A stretch of DNA of 64,000 nt, taken from NCBI GenBank assembly GCA_907163375.1, contig CAJQUW010000950.1:1-64000 (forward strand), written 5' to 3'. The notes beneath the pieces are model-generated. The model saw only the letters and a program-made list of their open reading frames with translations, was not told the DNA's origin and searched no databases. The translations under genes and the position numbers were made by a program. This DNA is from Prostheceraeus crozeri (Eukaryota > Platyhelminthes > Polycladida > Euryleptidae). Positions 33,846 to 44,845 of the stretch are shown here, piece after piece (positions within the stretch are counted from its first letter, which is position 1; every line of letters begins with the position of its first letter).

Positions 33846-35060
33846 TCAAGAGCTATGTTGCATGCATGATTGGCTGTTGAACTGTGAAGTTAGATTGTAA
33901 AAAGGTAATTCATGTTTTCTATTGATAGCTTTAGCTTCTGTTATTGTTGTATCTCGTGTGTTGGTCAATTTGCTAACGACACTGACCTGAAAAGTCCAGA
34001 TGTCGCCAGCGACATTATGTTTATCTACTAACTGTTGATAAAGGACGCTCGATGTACTTTTGTTTTTGATGCCTCGTCTTAAGTATTCTCGCTGTTTTGC
34101 CAATATAAACTTCATTAGCTAAAGCATCCACTGTTTTCGGAAACTTGCTGAAAATATGGAGGTCACACACAGTCCCAACATCGCTAAAAAGGAAATTGGT
34201 CGAAACACTCGTCTGGCCACTGGTTATTTATGGCTGTGAGAGTTGGACCATGCATAAAGAAGATGAACGTAGGATTGAAGCTTTTGAAATGAAGAATCTC
34301 CGGAGGATGATGAAGATTCACTGGTCCTCACACATAAGAAAAAGATGTACTTCGAAGGGCGCGAACTGAAAGGGAGATGTTAAGTGACATCAAGAAAAAG
34401 AAACTGCAGTATCTGGGGCACGTATTAAGAAGAGAAAGAACATTAGAAAATACAATAATAACTGGTATGATGGCAGGATCGCGAATTCTAGGTCGTCCAA
34501 GAAGTAGTTGGATGTCCAATTGTTAAGAATGGACTGGACACACCCTCACCGAACTGTCTAGATTGACTGTGGATAGAAGAGTTTGGAGAGAGGATCTCCA
34601 CCAACCTTCGATGCGATGAAGGTGCTTGAAGAAGAAGAAACTTCATTACACACTCTACAGGTGCATTTGTACACAACAAACCCTTCCGGCAAACATTTCT
34701 CTTACATTCAAGGCAAATCTCTCAATTACAAATTTGGTTACTTCGTTTTCTCTTAAAAATAATGCCGATTTCATGACATATTCGTTTGTGATCTTTATAG
34801 GGAAATTATGTTTATTAATTAATTTGTTTACTTTGCGATTGCATCTGTCGTTTACAAAACACAATTTAAATTAACAGTTTTTTGTGCTTTAGGAATTTTC
34901 TGCTTGTTCTTAGGTTTTACCTCTCGGCAGTCGTTTTTATCATAACCATCATCTATTAGAATACTCTGAAATTCACTGATATTTTCTTGTTTTATAATAT
35001 TGTCATTGCAGCGGTTAGTAAATGACTGAAAACGATTGTTCATGAAATTTTGTTTTACAT
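33846..35060 (-). pseudogene. Penelope-like element, 3' part with GIY-YIG nuclease, split by a LINE
   Basis: The minus strand gives, in order, a post-RT segment (NRFQSFTNRCND, NISEFQSILIDDGYDKNDC; 35043-34852), a connector (NRKVNKLINKHNFPIKIT; 34864-34700), then the zinc-knuckle-like KCTCRVCNEVYIGKTARIL and DIWTFQVSVVSKL...EAKAI (34680-33900), which is a GIY-YIG domain. The nuclease is cut by the 520-bp plus-strand LINE at 34118-34637; removing it reconnects the coding sequence across the duplicated AAACTTCATTA. Frameshifts elsewhere show the element was already dead or died later. Confidence 0.75.
34118..34637 (+). mobile_element. 5'-truncated LINE inserted in a PLE, with 11-bp target duplication
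   Basis: AAACTTCATTA occurs at 34107-34117 and 34638-34648. The insert encodes the C-terminal tail of a LINE reverse transcriptase: IWRSHTVPTSLKRKLVETLV, YGCESWTMHKEDERRIEAFE, then frame-shifted KKLQYLGHVLRRERT and LGRPRSSWMS. It ends in (GAA)n. Truncation at the 5' end, a simple-repeat tail and flanking duplications are what target-primed reverse transcription leaves. Confidence 0.85.
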
Positions 35061-35210
35061 GCCATGGTAAAAGGCATCCTTACGTAATATAATATTCAGC
35101 TTTATGACACCAACTGCATACAACCTCGTTGCTTGAAATCTTAGTCTTCAAGTCTAAAAATGGCAGCCATCCCAGTGGAAAAATTTTGATAATATGATGC
35201 TGGCCAATAT

Positions 35211-35605
35211 TGGCCATATGGGCCAATATATGGAAATGAGGATGTTAAGGATGATATGTGGAGTTAAGATCGACGAGAGAAGACGAAATGAGGAGATAAG
35301 ATCAATGATGGGAGTAGAAAGTGTTGAACAGTGTTTGGAGCGAGAGCGGCTGAGGTGGTTCGGACACGTGATGCGGCGAAGCGAAGAGAGTGAACTTAGA
35401 CAGGCTTTGACTTTTGAGATTCACGGAGAAAAGAAGAGAGGAAGACCGAAGAAAACATGGCTGGAGTGCGTAAGAAACGACATGAGGAGAAGAAGTCTTC
35501 CAATCTCAAGCGGAGATTGGAAGGATCGGAGGACATGGAGGAGTCATCTTCGTGGGACCGACTCTCGCCGGTGGGAAAACGAGCCTGAAAACGGCTAGTG
35601 AGTGA
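35211..35605 (+). mobile_element. 5'-truncated LINE with ~15-bp target duplication
   Basis: GATGCTGGCCAATAT (35196-35210) recurs as GATGCTGGGCCAATAT (35606-35621). The insert is an open frame of about 130 codons with the LINE C-terminal signature RLRWFGHVMRRSEESELRQA and KKRGRPKKTWLECVRNDMRR, ending in a stop just before the duplication. It belongs to a different or better-preserved lineage than the 34.1-kb insert. Confidence 0.85.
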
Positions 35606-35621
35606 GATGCTGGGCCAATAT

Positions 35622-36674
35622 CTGCCCGACAGAGAGCTGTTGTGAAGTTGTCCGGAGATGAAAGCCTGTGATCATTTGTCTCTCCTGTCGGCGAAACTTG
35701 GTGGTCCCGATACATTTGCGACAGTTATGAAACTTTCCTTTCAAGTGCCAATCGTGCAGGCGGAAACGTGGAAAGTGATGAACAAGGGAAACTTCTCTCG
35801 CCACCAATTATATCAAAGCTCGCCACTCGCTTCTCCCATCAGCATTCCCTAAACACGGATGAACTTTCCCATGCATCACCACTGAGATGACGTCAATTTC
35901 GCATGCAAACTTGGATCATTTTCTCTTCACTTTCTCTACCATTCATTGTGACTGTTTGTGTGCAATCTTCTCCCGTCCAACTTTGTTCAATTCACCGAAG
36001 TCCAATTTTGTGAATAAGCAATAGGTAAGTCATTGACTGCATATGTGTCATATAACTAAATTTTCTAATAAATGTAAAATGTACTTTCTGTAGGGGCCTA
36101 CGCATCAGTTGACTGTCATCATATTTAAAAGTTTGCATGTCTACATACTGCCCATAATCAACGATAACATTGATTATGGAAATAGAATGGAGGAATATGT
36201 CTGATAGACGACTAACATATTTTATGAAAAGAATATTTTGCATGCTGGCTACGGCTGATGAAACATGGAGTAGAAAATCTTGTTCTTGATATAATAAGTC
36301 ATATAATTATGAAGTTGTGGAAGGACCAAATGACCTATTACATTCTCGGAGTTTTATCCATTGACAAATGACATCAATGAATTCGGCGAAAATACCGTTT
36401 GTTCTTCGTAGATTCCTACATGACAGATGAATAGAATTAGTTAGCATTATATCATAGATTATTTACACCGAAGTATTTAATACCAACAAAAAAATAGCCG
36501 CTAACTATACTTCGTATTAGTTATCTTGCAAAATTTGCGGTACCGGCACCAACGAACAAGTGTTTTTCGATGTTTGTATGTAAGAAATAAATATCAATAA
36601 AGGAGCATATTTGCAATTCATGTACCGTAGTATATTTGCAACAATGTTTAAATCATGTTGGATTTTTCTTGTAG
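35622..36674. other. No recognised gene
   Basis: Short frames, no domain or RNA recognised. Confidence 0.5.
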
Positions 36675-36773
36675 AGGTGTATAATCCGCTATTCATTCTG
36701 TACAATCTTCTCTGTGGTCTTCTCCTCCATTCCCTGCTGCAAATTAATCGAATTCTCTGGTACATACTCAAAG
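36675..36773 (+). CDS. Candidate internal exon, hydrophobic segment
   Basis: Acceptor GGATTTTTCTTGTAG and donor G/GTACGC bound a 99-nt stretch (phase 1 in and out) encoding VYNPLFILYNLLCGLLLHSL and LQINRILWYILK, one membrane-spanning helix with aromatic ends. No neighbouring exon was identified, and hydrophobic chance frames are common in T-rich DNA, so this is tentative. Confidence 0.25.
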
Positions 36774-39154
36774 GTACGCAAGTCATCACTTCATTTATGT
36801 GCAAGATTCTAAATGCAATATTTGAGATGTAGGAGCTGTAGAAATTTGCAGATCCGTCATAAGCAAAATGTGCACTTTTGGAGAATCAGCAACTCATTGC
36901 ATGCTGAGCATTCTGAAACTTCAGCAGTCCTCGCAATGATCAATCGAAGTGAAATGTTTTCGTCTCTCATATGCTGCATCCAGGTTTTGGTGTAAAAACG
37001 CATGCACTGTAGTTTTATAGCCTATACTGAATTTTCTACTGATGATGATCGAAATAGACAACAATAGATTAAAACTATAATAAAGACAGTTTCGTCTTAT
37101 CACTATAAAAATATTTGGCTAAAGTTGAGAATTCCATTCAAAATTGATATATTAAATATCATGACTATTTTGAAATTTAGAAACTCCGAAGTCCAAACTG
37201 GCTCAAAACACTGCGAACGACGCAAAATATTGAAATGAACCGTCAGAAATCTATTTACTCTAATTCCTGCATCAGATTCAAATTACAAAAACAAATAAAC
37301 GATAGTAGGCTGTATAACGTATACAATCATAAATGAACAAATACTACGGTAAAGAAAATCAGTAGATATCTTAAGACTCAATAAACAAGGCAAATACAAA
37401 TTGCGACCTTTAGACATGGACTCCTAGATATATATATAGGTTTTGGTTACTTCTCGTAAAATGGTGAATTGAAGCTAATCATTATGTGACGGACACTTGT
37501 ATGTTTTCAATATCCAAAAATGTGACTCGTGCGAAATGTTCTTTAGAGCATACAGATTAAAATCAGGAGAATTGACGAAAATATTTAGCTGATTCTAGTT
37601 GAAAAGTGGTTGCCAAAAATGACAAAAAGTTTTTGATCTGAACTTGTGATGTTATTAGCCTTCTTTGTATCCTGAATCAAAGAGGACACAATATTTCACG
37701 CACAACCTGTGTGCATCGGTGTGAGCTATCTTTCTGTATTCTACCAATGCAACAGCTTAATTATACATAAATGACTAACAGAAATTCTTGTTAAATTCTC
37801 CTGCCTATACAACATGCAAAATTATTCGAACAATGGGAATGAGGTTTTACAAATGACATATGAAATTAACTGCAAAAAAGTCGAATAGTCGAATATACTG
37901 TGGTAGAATTCATTCAGACAATTCAATTGCAAGGACGACGTTGCTTCACGATCAATAGATTTTATGAATGATAAAGGCATTGCTTATGTGTCCAGTCCAC
38001 TGTGATTTCTGACATGATAAAAGTCTATATGATGCCATATGAAAGTTGCACAATTGATACTTAAAGTTGGATTTAATCGTTCTTAAGTTTTCTTCTATTC
38101 TTTTGAAACCATTGTTTTATGCTAATGGTGCGATAGGGATTTATAGACAATCTCTATGTGACAAATTAAATGGCTGACATGCAATGCATACATGCACTTG
38201 CATTTTACATACAAAGCAAAATCTCAGGAAAATGACATTTTTCATACCTTTCAATTTCTATTTGTACATTAGGCCAACATCGCGTAATTTATCTGAGCAT
38301 AATACCCTCAAATTTAAATATTGTGAGAATTGTATGGCTAAACATCTGGCTCAAGAAATAAAACATATGTATCTGATTTCAAAAGAGCGATCTCAAAATT
38401 AATACACTTAAAAGTATTTGGAATGCATGGGCCTGCGCTATTATATCTATCCTCGAATATTTACCGAACGCACAGCTCAAGTGAGGAAGTATATTCTTGA
38501 TACAGAGAATTTGTCGTTACTAGCCGAAAAATAAATTTTACTTATTATGCTCATGTCAATTTAAAAAAACATTTGCTTTGTAACATAATGAACAAGAGAT
38601 TAGCCCCTGATGCACACCTGACATTTTAGCTGACAGTCCAGGTGTATATATATATATATAGGAGTCCATGCCTTTAGAACAGAATATTAGACGTTCTCTT
38701 CCAAGCACTATCTCAGGACAAAGTTGAGACTCGTATCATTTAATGCAGGCCTACTTGTATTGGATATGTTGAAAATAAGATTTATCAGGAAATTGCGAAA
38801 TTGGTAATGCTAGCCAAATAAATGTGTTTAAAAATGTTTCTCATTTGTTAGAATCATGTTTAACTTCCTCAGCAAGTCGCTGAGAACGTCGAGGAACCAG
38901 AGGTGAAGGGTCGCATTTAGGCCTACTTTACGCGAATGAACGGGAACTGTGGAGAGGCGCCTGTGGTAATTCCTGTGCTGTATGAAATATGCTGTAATAA
39001 ATATTGAAGTGAAGTACAGTTGTTCTCGTTGTTCCGCTCTTGTTTCATGGGTGACAAGAAAGTGAGGAAGAGGAGAAAGGAGGAGAAGTAAGAGGTTCCA
39101 TGGTAATATCAAACTACTGATATTCTTTTTGCTATAATACACAAAGGGTACGCA
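36774..39154. other. No recognised gene; (TA)n at 38645-38662
   Basis: AT-rich sequence with short frames only. The dinucleotide run GTATATATATATATATAGG is the only simple repeat of note. Confidence 0.5.
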
Positions 39155-39320
39155 CATAGAGTAGGGATATATAGGTAGAGTGTCGACTCAAAAAAGTATC
39201 TGTATACAGTGAAAATTTTAATATCAAAAGATTCAGTTTTTTGCGGAGATTACGTTCCCGTGGTTCAAAAAAATTATTTGTGCAGTTCTAAAAAAAGTCA
39301 AATTTGCCAATTTATATCCC
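39155..39320 (-). repeat. Dispersed repeat family A, 3' half, inverted
   Basis: CATAGAGTAGGGATATATAG, GTAGAGTGTCGACTC and GTATCTGTATACAGTGAAAA are the complement of the end of the 28.17-kb copy. Confidence 0.75.
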
Positions 39321-39448
39321 ACTGGCAAAAAAACGTTGAATCAACGGTTTGCAGGTTGGAATGCCGTTGATATAAAATATCAGTAGTGGGTCTACAGTCG
39401 GAAAAGCGTTGAGGTCACAACCCGTCGTTTTATGTTCTTCTCTACATT

Positions 39449-39877
39449 ATGTCGCCACCGCAGTTGTCGCAACATTTCGGGGGTGAGTCAGACTCGAATT
39501 CCCTGCAACGCGTGCAGGCGTATGCCATGTCATCGACTATGGGATTGTCTCATTTGCTGTCAAAGTGCAGACTCGAGGAATTACTCTCTGATCAGGTCAC
39601 TCGTGTGGACAGTAATCGTCGGTTTAGCAAGATTTTAATTCCGCCTTACCCTACACTTTCGTGGATTATCGAATTTCAATCAGTCAGTCATCAGGAAGGT
39701 AATAAACAGCGTGCATTTGCCAAAATGTAGACGGTGTTCAGTGGCGCAGATAGGAGTGATTTCCAGGGTATCCGGAAACCCAGTGCTATCGCGGCGCCTT
39801 TTTCAGGTATGCCTACTAATGCCTTTTCAGTATCTATTCGAGCATCTTCAATAGATTATCAATTTCAAAAAAATTAT
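39449..39877 (+). pseudogene. Coding-like frame of unknown origin with one nonsense codon
   Basis: The frame starts at an ATG, runs 93 codons (MSPPQLSQHFGGESDSNSLQ ... SWIIEFQSVSHQEGNKQRAF), meets a single stop at 39728-39730 and stays open for another 49 codons. Its GC content is higher than the flanks. The hydrophilic composition would suit a gag-like or host exon; I do not recognise it. A GTATGC donor-like site follows TTTTTCAG at about 39808. Confidence 0.3.
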
Positions 39878-41413
39878 TAGTTATTTACGCAACCAGTGTA
39901 TGATTGCTTCTTTACAGCAGTCCACGAGTTAGATATCTTAAATGCCCTAGCACGTAGGGAAAGGGCTATTTAAATCTAACGAGTTTGAATGCTATTATGA
40001 AGCAATCTCATGCAAGAGTTGCGTCGAGAATTTTATTTGACGACGTGCTATGATGATCAAGGACAGATTGTGATTGACATATCTATGATTATCAAGAGTA
40101 TTTGAATAGAAATTTATCCATACTTATCGTGAAAATGTCTATTCACAGATCTAGTCTATACTAAAACAGGACAAGAGCACTCATAATTGGCATAGATTAC
40201 GCTCCTTCCAGTGCATTGGAGTAAATATTATCTCCCGCGCGGGCAATAATCTGCTTTACAGGTCAAATAAGAGGGTAGGATATCTACAATACATGCAATA
40301 TTATTACTATAATTACAAATAAATATTATTTACTAACTGGCATGCACACCTTGCAACTCCGCCGAGGGAATTTGCCTAATTTTGTCTAACAATTTTACAC
40401 CAACGCTGAGAAAGCCTGCGTCAGCAGACTTGTTTACCACGTGACCCATGCTATTATATTGGCACGACTCAGCATAACTGAACTAACACACCAATCAGCA
40501 TTAATGCGTCTCTCATACAAGCTTTCATTTATCGATTTGGGAATTCCCCTGCTTCAAATGAATCATTAGCAGAAGTGAACAGCAGCGTGCGCCGTCTATC
40601 TTTCTTACTAACTCTACGGACACTAATAGCGAAATAGAAAGGAATAATATACTCTTTGACATTAAAAACGATCCACTTGATATAGAAAATCTCAATGGAA
40701 GTGGACGACTTGTAAATTCATACTGCACTGACCAGGATGTCTATGCATCAAATTTGTCATGCTAATATAAAGCAGCTGTCCATTGTCGATATCTTTGGCA
40801 TAGTTGATGCATTTCAAATTCGACCTTTTATCACTATCAAGCAATTCTTTCTGACTATATTCCCAAATGGATTTCAGATTTCTCCAATTGAATTTCAGAA
40901 ATATCATTTGGAAGCATCTGAAATAGACATGGGAAAAAGTGTAGTTACGCAAATAACTAATATATCATTGAATTCGATGGGACCATCATTTGAATCAATT
41001 TGAATCTAGTAGTTTATGCGACGACATATTGAAAGAATTTGTGATCTTCCGATGCTACAACACTTTTTGAGCTCGATGAGTCTAAAGTTACCGAAATTCA
41101 ATGAATTACCAAGTAATAGAATCTTCTTGAAAATCGCCAGTGTAGTCTTGCTGGTGATAACCACAGGAGTGGTGATATACTCATTGACATAATTAATGAA
41201 ACAAACTATCATTGGCTTGAATTGAAGTTTGTTTCATTTTTTCTCAGGTATGATGCAATATCTCGCTTTCTATGTACTACCATTCAACACATTAGAGAAT
41301 GGAGAAAGATCTATGGTGGTCAAATTTCAAAGTTTGATATCGATACAACTGTCACAATTGCTTTTACAAATTGAACATAAACGTGAACTGAAATCCAGCT
41401 TTTGTAAAATAAA
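39878..41413 (+). other. Unassigned; short coding-like stretch at 40566-40755
   Basis: From 40566 one frame reads QQRAPSIFLTNSTDTNSEIE and on to GSGRLVNSYCTDQDVYASNL before a stop. A further frame at 41022-41190 ends in a hydrophobic helix (RIFLKIASVVLLVITTGVVI). They may be remnants of one interrupted coding region, but I cannot join them. Confidence 0.25.
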
Positions 41414-42282
41414 ATGGCACACGATCAGTTTTACAGAGGTATGGCTATTGGAATGATTCGTTGTGGTAGAAGTTGTGCGAGTGTTGCCGAAGAGCTGCAA
41501 CTATCGAGAGTCGTTGTTTGGAGGCGGTGGTGTCGATGGAAAGCAGAAGGAGATGTTAAAAAGAAGAAGGGATCTGGTCGACCAAGAAAGTCTGCAGGAA
41601 GGACAGACGCACGTGTAGTTTTAGCTACAAAGAGGAATAGATTTGTGTCAGTCCCAAAGCTAGTCGTACACTGGAAGAGTGCCTCAAATATACATAGAGT
41701 GTAGCGTTCGAACGGCTTACCGAAGATTGCGAGAAGCTGGAATTCAATCGCGACGACCAGCTGTCCTAATTCCATTGAGTTTTGAGCACCGCAGAAGACG
41801 AGTTGCCTGGTGTGATGCCCATCGCTCATGGAATGAACGTCACTGGCAGAAAGTCTTGTGGACCGATGAATCGAGATTCACTCTGGATTTCAAAGACGGT
41901 CGTGTCAGAGTGCATCGTCTTCCAGGTGAACGCTTTGCCCCATGTTGTATTAAAGAACACGACAGATATGGTGGTGGAAGTGTTATGCTGTGGGGTGTCA
42001 TTTGGTATGGCGGACGAACGACAGCAGTCATCATCAAAGGCACGTTGACTGGAGAGAGGTATCTCAATGAAATTGTGCTTCCTGTTGTTGCCCCGGTGGT
42101 CAGGGTGGATGATCTCGTCTTCCAAGACGACAACGCAAGACCACATCGATCCTCGGCTGTCATTTCCACTGTTAGGAGATTGAACATTCAAACCCTTGAC
42201 TGGCCTGCACGCTCACCTGACATCTGCTACGAACCAGATAGCTCTGATCCAGCTCACGAAGGCAATGGATCGCATGATAAAG
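41414..42282 (+). pseudogene. Tc1-family transposase, deleted and truncated
   Basis: The ATG at 41414 opens the paired helix-turn-helix region (GMIRCGRSCASVAEELQLSR) and the GRPRKSAGR hook. A frameshift near 41685 leads into CSVRTAYRRLREAGIQSRRP and the catalytic core: KVLWTDESRFTLD (first D), the glycine-rich YGGGSVMLWGVIWYGGR and VFQDDNARPHRSS (second D). After DWPARSPD a deletion removes the IEH.WD part with the third catalytic acid. The C-terminal QLTKAMDRM survives in another frame at about 42250-42275. Thus inactive. No terminal repeats seen. Confidence 0.85.
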
Positions 42283-42644
42283 GTAATTCTTACATTAAGT
42301 GTAAATTTCCATTCATTAGTGATCCAGGAGTTTATGATCCCGATGAATTATTACAAAAGTTGAGATCAATTTTGAAAATTAGTTCCAAAAACTATTCTCT
42401 GAATCAGAAACTCGGACATTATGGAAGTCTCAAGGTTGCAGAGATCACTAAAGAAGATGACCGCAGTAACCACAGCGCTCGGTTTGTGGACTTCGTGGGA
42501 AATACATATTTTGAGGACGAAGTAAGGAACATCACTCTTGTCGAAATGAAGTGGAGAACCGAGTTATTTCTTGGTTGTCCTAAATTCAGGATAATCTTAA
42601 ATATGAGACCTGTGTCAGGATCTAACATTTATTTGGCTTCTTAA
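42283..42644 (+). other. Open frame of unknown origin fused to the Tc1 relic
   Basis: The frame running out of the transposase continues for about 120 codons (YDPDELLQKLRSILKISSKN, EDDRSNHSARFVDFVGNTYF, KWRTELFLGCPKFRIILNMR) to a stop at 42644. It is not Tc1 sequence. Composition is coding-like, so it may be a fragment of the gene or element into which the transposon was inserted. I do not recognise it. Confidence 0.35.
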
Positions 42645-43146
42645 TAAATTATAGTTATACATTACAAAACATTTTCAGACAAAAATGATTGTGAAAAATA
42701 ACTTCGTAAATGCAGCAAGTCATAAGCAAGACATTAATTAACAAATGAAACAATCATTCCAAGTGGAATATCCATTCCCTTGTATTGTGACAGCATCTTC
42801 TATCAATGCTATTTCGTCTGTTCAATCGTTGATTCATTCAATACAAGCGTGTTTAGACCGCAATCCAAAATCTGATTTACAGAACTTTTTTAGGAATAAA
42901 CAGGCAATTTCTTGTTCTAAACCTATTTGTTTCGAAAGAAATCGACTTTCCTGTCAACAGATGCCTCGTGAAACATTTACTTCGACGCTAAATTCATAGT
43001 TATCGTCATTAGCGATCTTCATCTGCTTGTCATTGAACCGCCCAAGTCACTTATTTTATTTAATAAAATCAATCAGACATAAAAAGATAAATAAGTATTG
43101 CTGAGTTGTAATAATTAAGACAAGTAACTTCGCAATTGATAAATTT
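42645..43146. other. No recognised gene
   Basis: An 84-codon frame (42745-42999) has an ATG but no recognisable domain. Confidence 0.4.
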
Positions 43147-43345
43147 ATCAAATCTTAACAGATGTGACCACTATGAGACATGTTTCGGCCTGTTGGGCAT
43201 CATCAGTCTTGGGTAGGTTTGAACCAGGGACGTTGGAGCTAGAGGACGTGCAATCATACCCTCTAACCACAAGGCCACCGGACCATGTGTTGAGAGCGTG
43301 AATTAGCCAGGAAGGCACTGCTTTAACGATTACTTGTCTTAACAT
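43147..43345 (-). mobile_element. tRNA-derived SINE, copy 1
   Basis: On the minus strand: leader GTTAAAGCAGTGCCTTCCTG, a tRNA-like head with A box (TGGCCTTGTGGTTAGAGGG) and B box (GGTTCAAACC), a body CTGATGATGCCCAACAGGCC followed by GAAACATGTC, and a tail AGATTTGATAAA. Copy 2 lies inverted 85 bp away. The A and B boxes would allow RNA polymerase III transcription. Confidence 0.85.
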
Positions 43346-43429
43346 GCAATGAGTAGTGTCTGCATGAAGCGCCTCAATCTCGGATGCGGTATTAAGTGAT
43401 TGCAGAATGCAGTCCGTCCTCCGCGTGCC

Positions 43430-43618
43430 TGCGTTAAAGCAGTGCCTTCCTGGCTAATTCACGCTCTCAACAGATGGTCCGGTGGCCTTGTGGTTAGAGG
43501 GTCTGCTTGCACGTCCTGTAGCTCCAACGTCGCTGGTTCAAACCTACCCCCGACAGATAATGCCCAACAGACCGAAACATGTCTCGTGGTGGTTACAACA
43601 GTTCAGATTTGATAAACT
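43430..43618 (+). mobile_element. tRNA-derived SINE, copy 2
   Basis: Same organisation as copy 1, with A box at 43483-43500, B box at 43535-43544, body at 43553-43582 and tail AGATTTGATAAA near 43606-43617. The two copies differ at scattered sites, so they are separate insertions rather than one recent inversion. Confidence 0.85.
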
Positions 43619-44334
43619 GTAATAATCAGTTCGTGTGATACACTGATCGATGGGCAGCTTAGCCAAATGTATATTATAATAGGCAAACGGATTTTTTCAA
43701 CTCTTCACGCTTTTTAAGTGATGAAAAAATTTGCTATGACACAAGTCAGAGAATACATCAAGTAATGTACAATGTTAAAGCTCAATAAACAGTCACGTGC
43801 TTTGGTAGTGAAAGATCAATACTACATTTTTCGTATCCGAAGCGCTTTTGAGGCAAAGAAATTGCTTTCGCACCGGCCAAACTTTTCTAAATGCAATTGT
43901 GGCCAATGTTTCTATCTATTAGTTGGAACCCCGATTGTTGCAAAATGCAGCATGGTGTCCTCATCATTCTTGCGTAAACATTTTTAGTCAACTTGAAGTG
44001 ATCCCAACTTATGATTTTCTTCTGGATTTTATTTGCTCCTTTAAGAAGCAGGGAAGAAAGGTTTTGAGGCTACCGAAGAGCCTGAAAAAACGACGAAAAT
44101 CGCTTCTTCTCGTGTCTCGAGTCTCAAAACTTCATTGAAATGTATGTAATATCGGTACTCTTCCAATATTTAATGATATGTCCAGTGCATTGAGGCAAGT
44201 CAGACAGGATAACTTGCTTATTGATGCATATTACCTTCATAGTATGTATTATGATGGAATGACGACACTCGTATTCGAGAAAATATCTCACTTATTGAAT
44301 TTCTAAAAAACTTCGCTGAATTTCAATTCAAAAA

Positions 44335-44400
44335 CACGTTTTCACCCGACGTTTCGGGTCCAGACCCTTCTTCACAAAGTTGAATCAGTCCCGCAAAACA
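44335..44400 (-). ncRNA. Hammerhead-like motif, PLE-type terminal repeat
   Basis: Minus strand: GTGAAGA, hairpin GGGTC-TG-GACCC, GAAACGTCGGGTG and then AAAACGT. ACGT...ACGT can form stem III. The core differs from CUGANGA at the first base. It is the closest relative of the 19.3-kb motif. Confidence 0.45.
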
Positions 44401-44816
44401 CCGTACTTCGACATATTGTCGGTGAATCGGCAAAAGGCCGCCCAAAATTTTCAAAACTGAAGTAAAACTGAAAAACTGGAAGAAAAGTAAAAGTTCAAAT
44501 AAACAAGCGTTTTAAGGCACATCGATGTAAACTATAATTACCGGGAGAAAGTAAAACTTGCCATAATAAATGGTAAATAATCTTTTGGGCAAATACACGG
44601 CATCTTCTGCTAAATCTTCATGGAATGTGTATAAATGTGTAATGAATACTAAGGGTTGTAATAGTGATTGGCTCCCAAACCGCAGTCCTGGTTTGGATCT
44701 ACAACAGGCATTGAATTATTTATCAAATAAAATCGGCAAGGAAGTCTCAAGGAATACTTCAGTTCTCTCTGGATACACAGAGACGATCTTATATGATTGA
44801 TGATAATGCTCATTTA
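44401..44816. other. No recognised gene
   Basis: An open frame at 44570-44800 (…SSWNVYKCVMNTKGCNSDWL…) vaguely resembles the linker before a LINE reverse transcriptase, too weak to call. Confidence 0.3.
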
Positions 44817-44845
44817 ACGTGGTTACATCTGTTGAGATTTGATAA
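44817..44845 (+). repeat. SINE tail fragment, copy 3
   Basis: ACGTGGTTACATCTGTTGAG followed by ATTTGATAAAT equals the last 30 bp of the SINE at 43147, followed by an AT-rich simple repeat. Confidence 0.6.

Noticed and set aside
43483-43544. Functional tRNA gene
   Set aside because: A and B boxes are present, but the cloverleaf is imperfect and the sequence continues into a repeated SINE body with inverted and partial copies.
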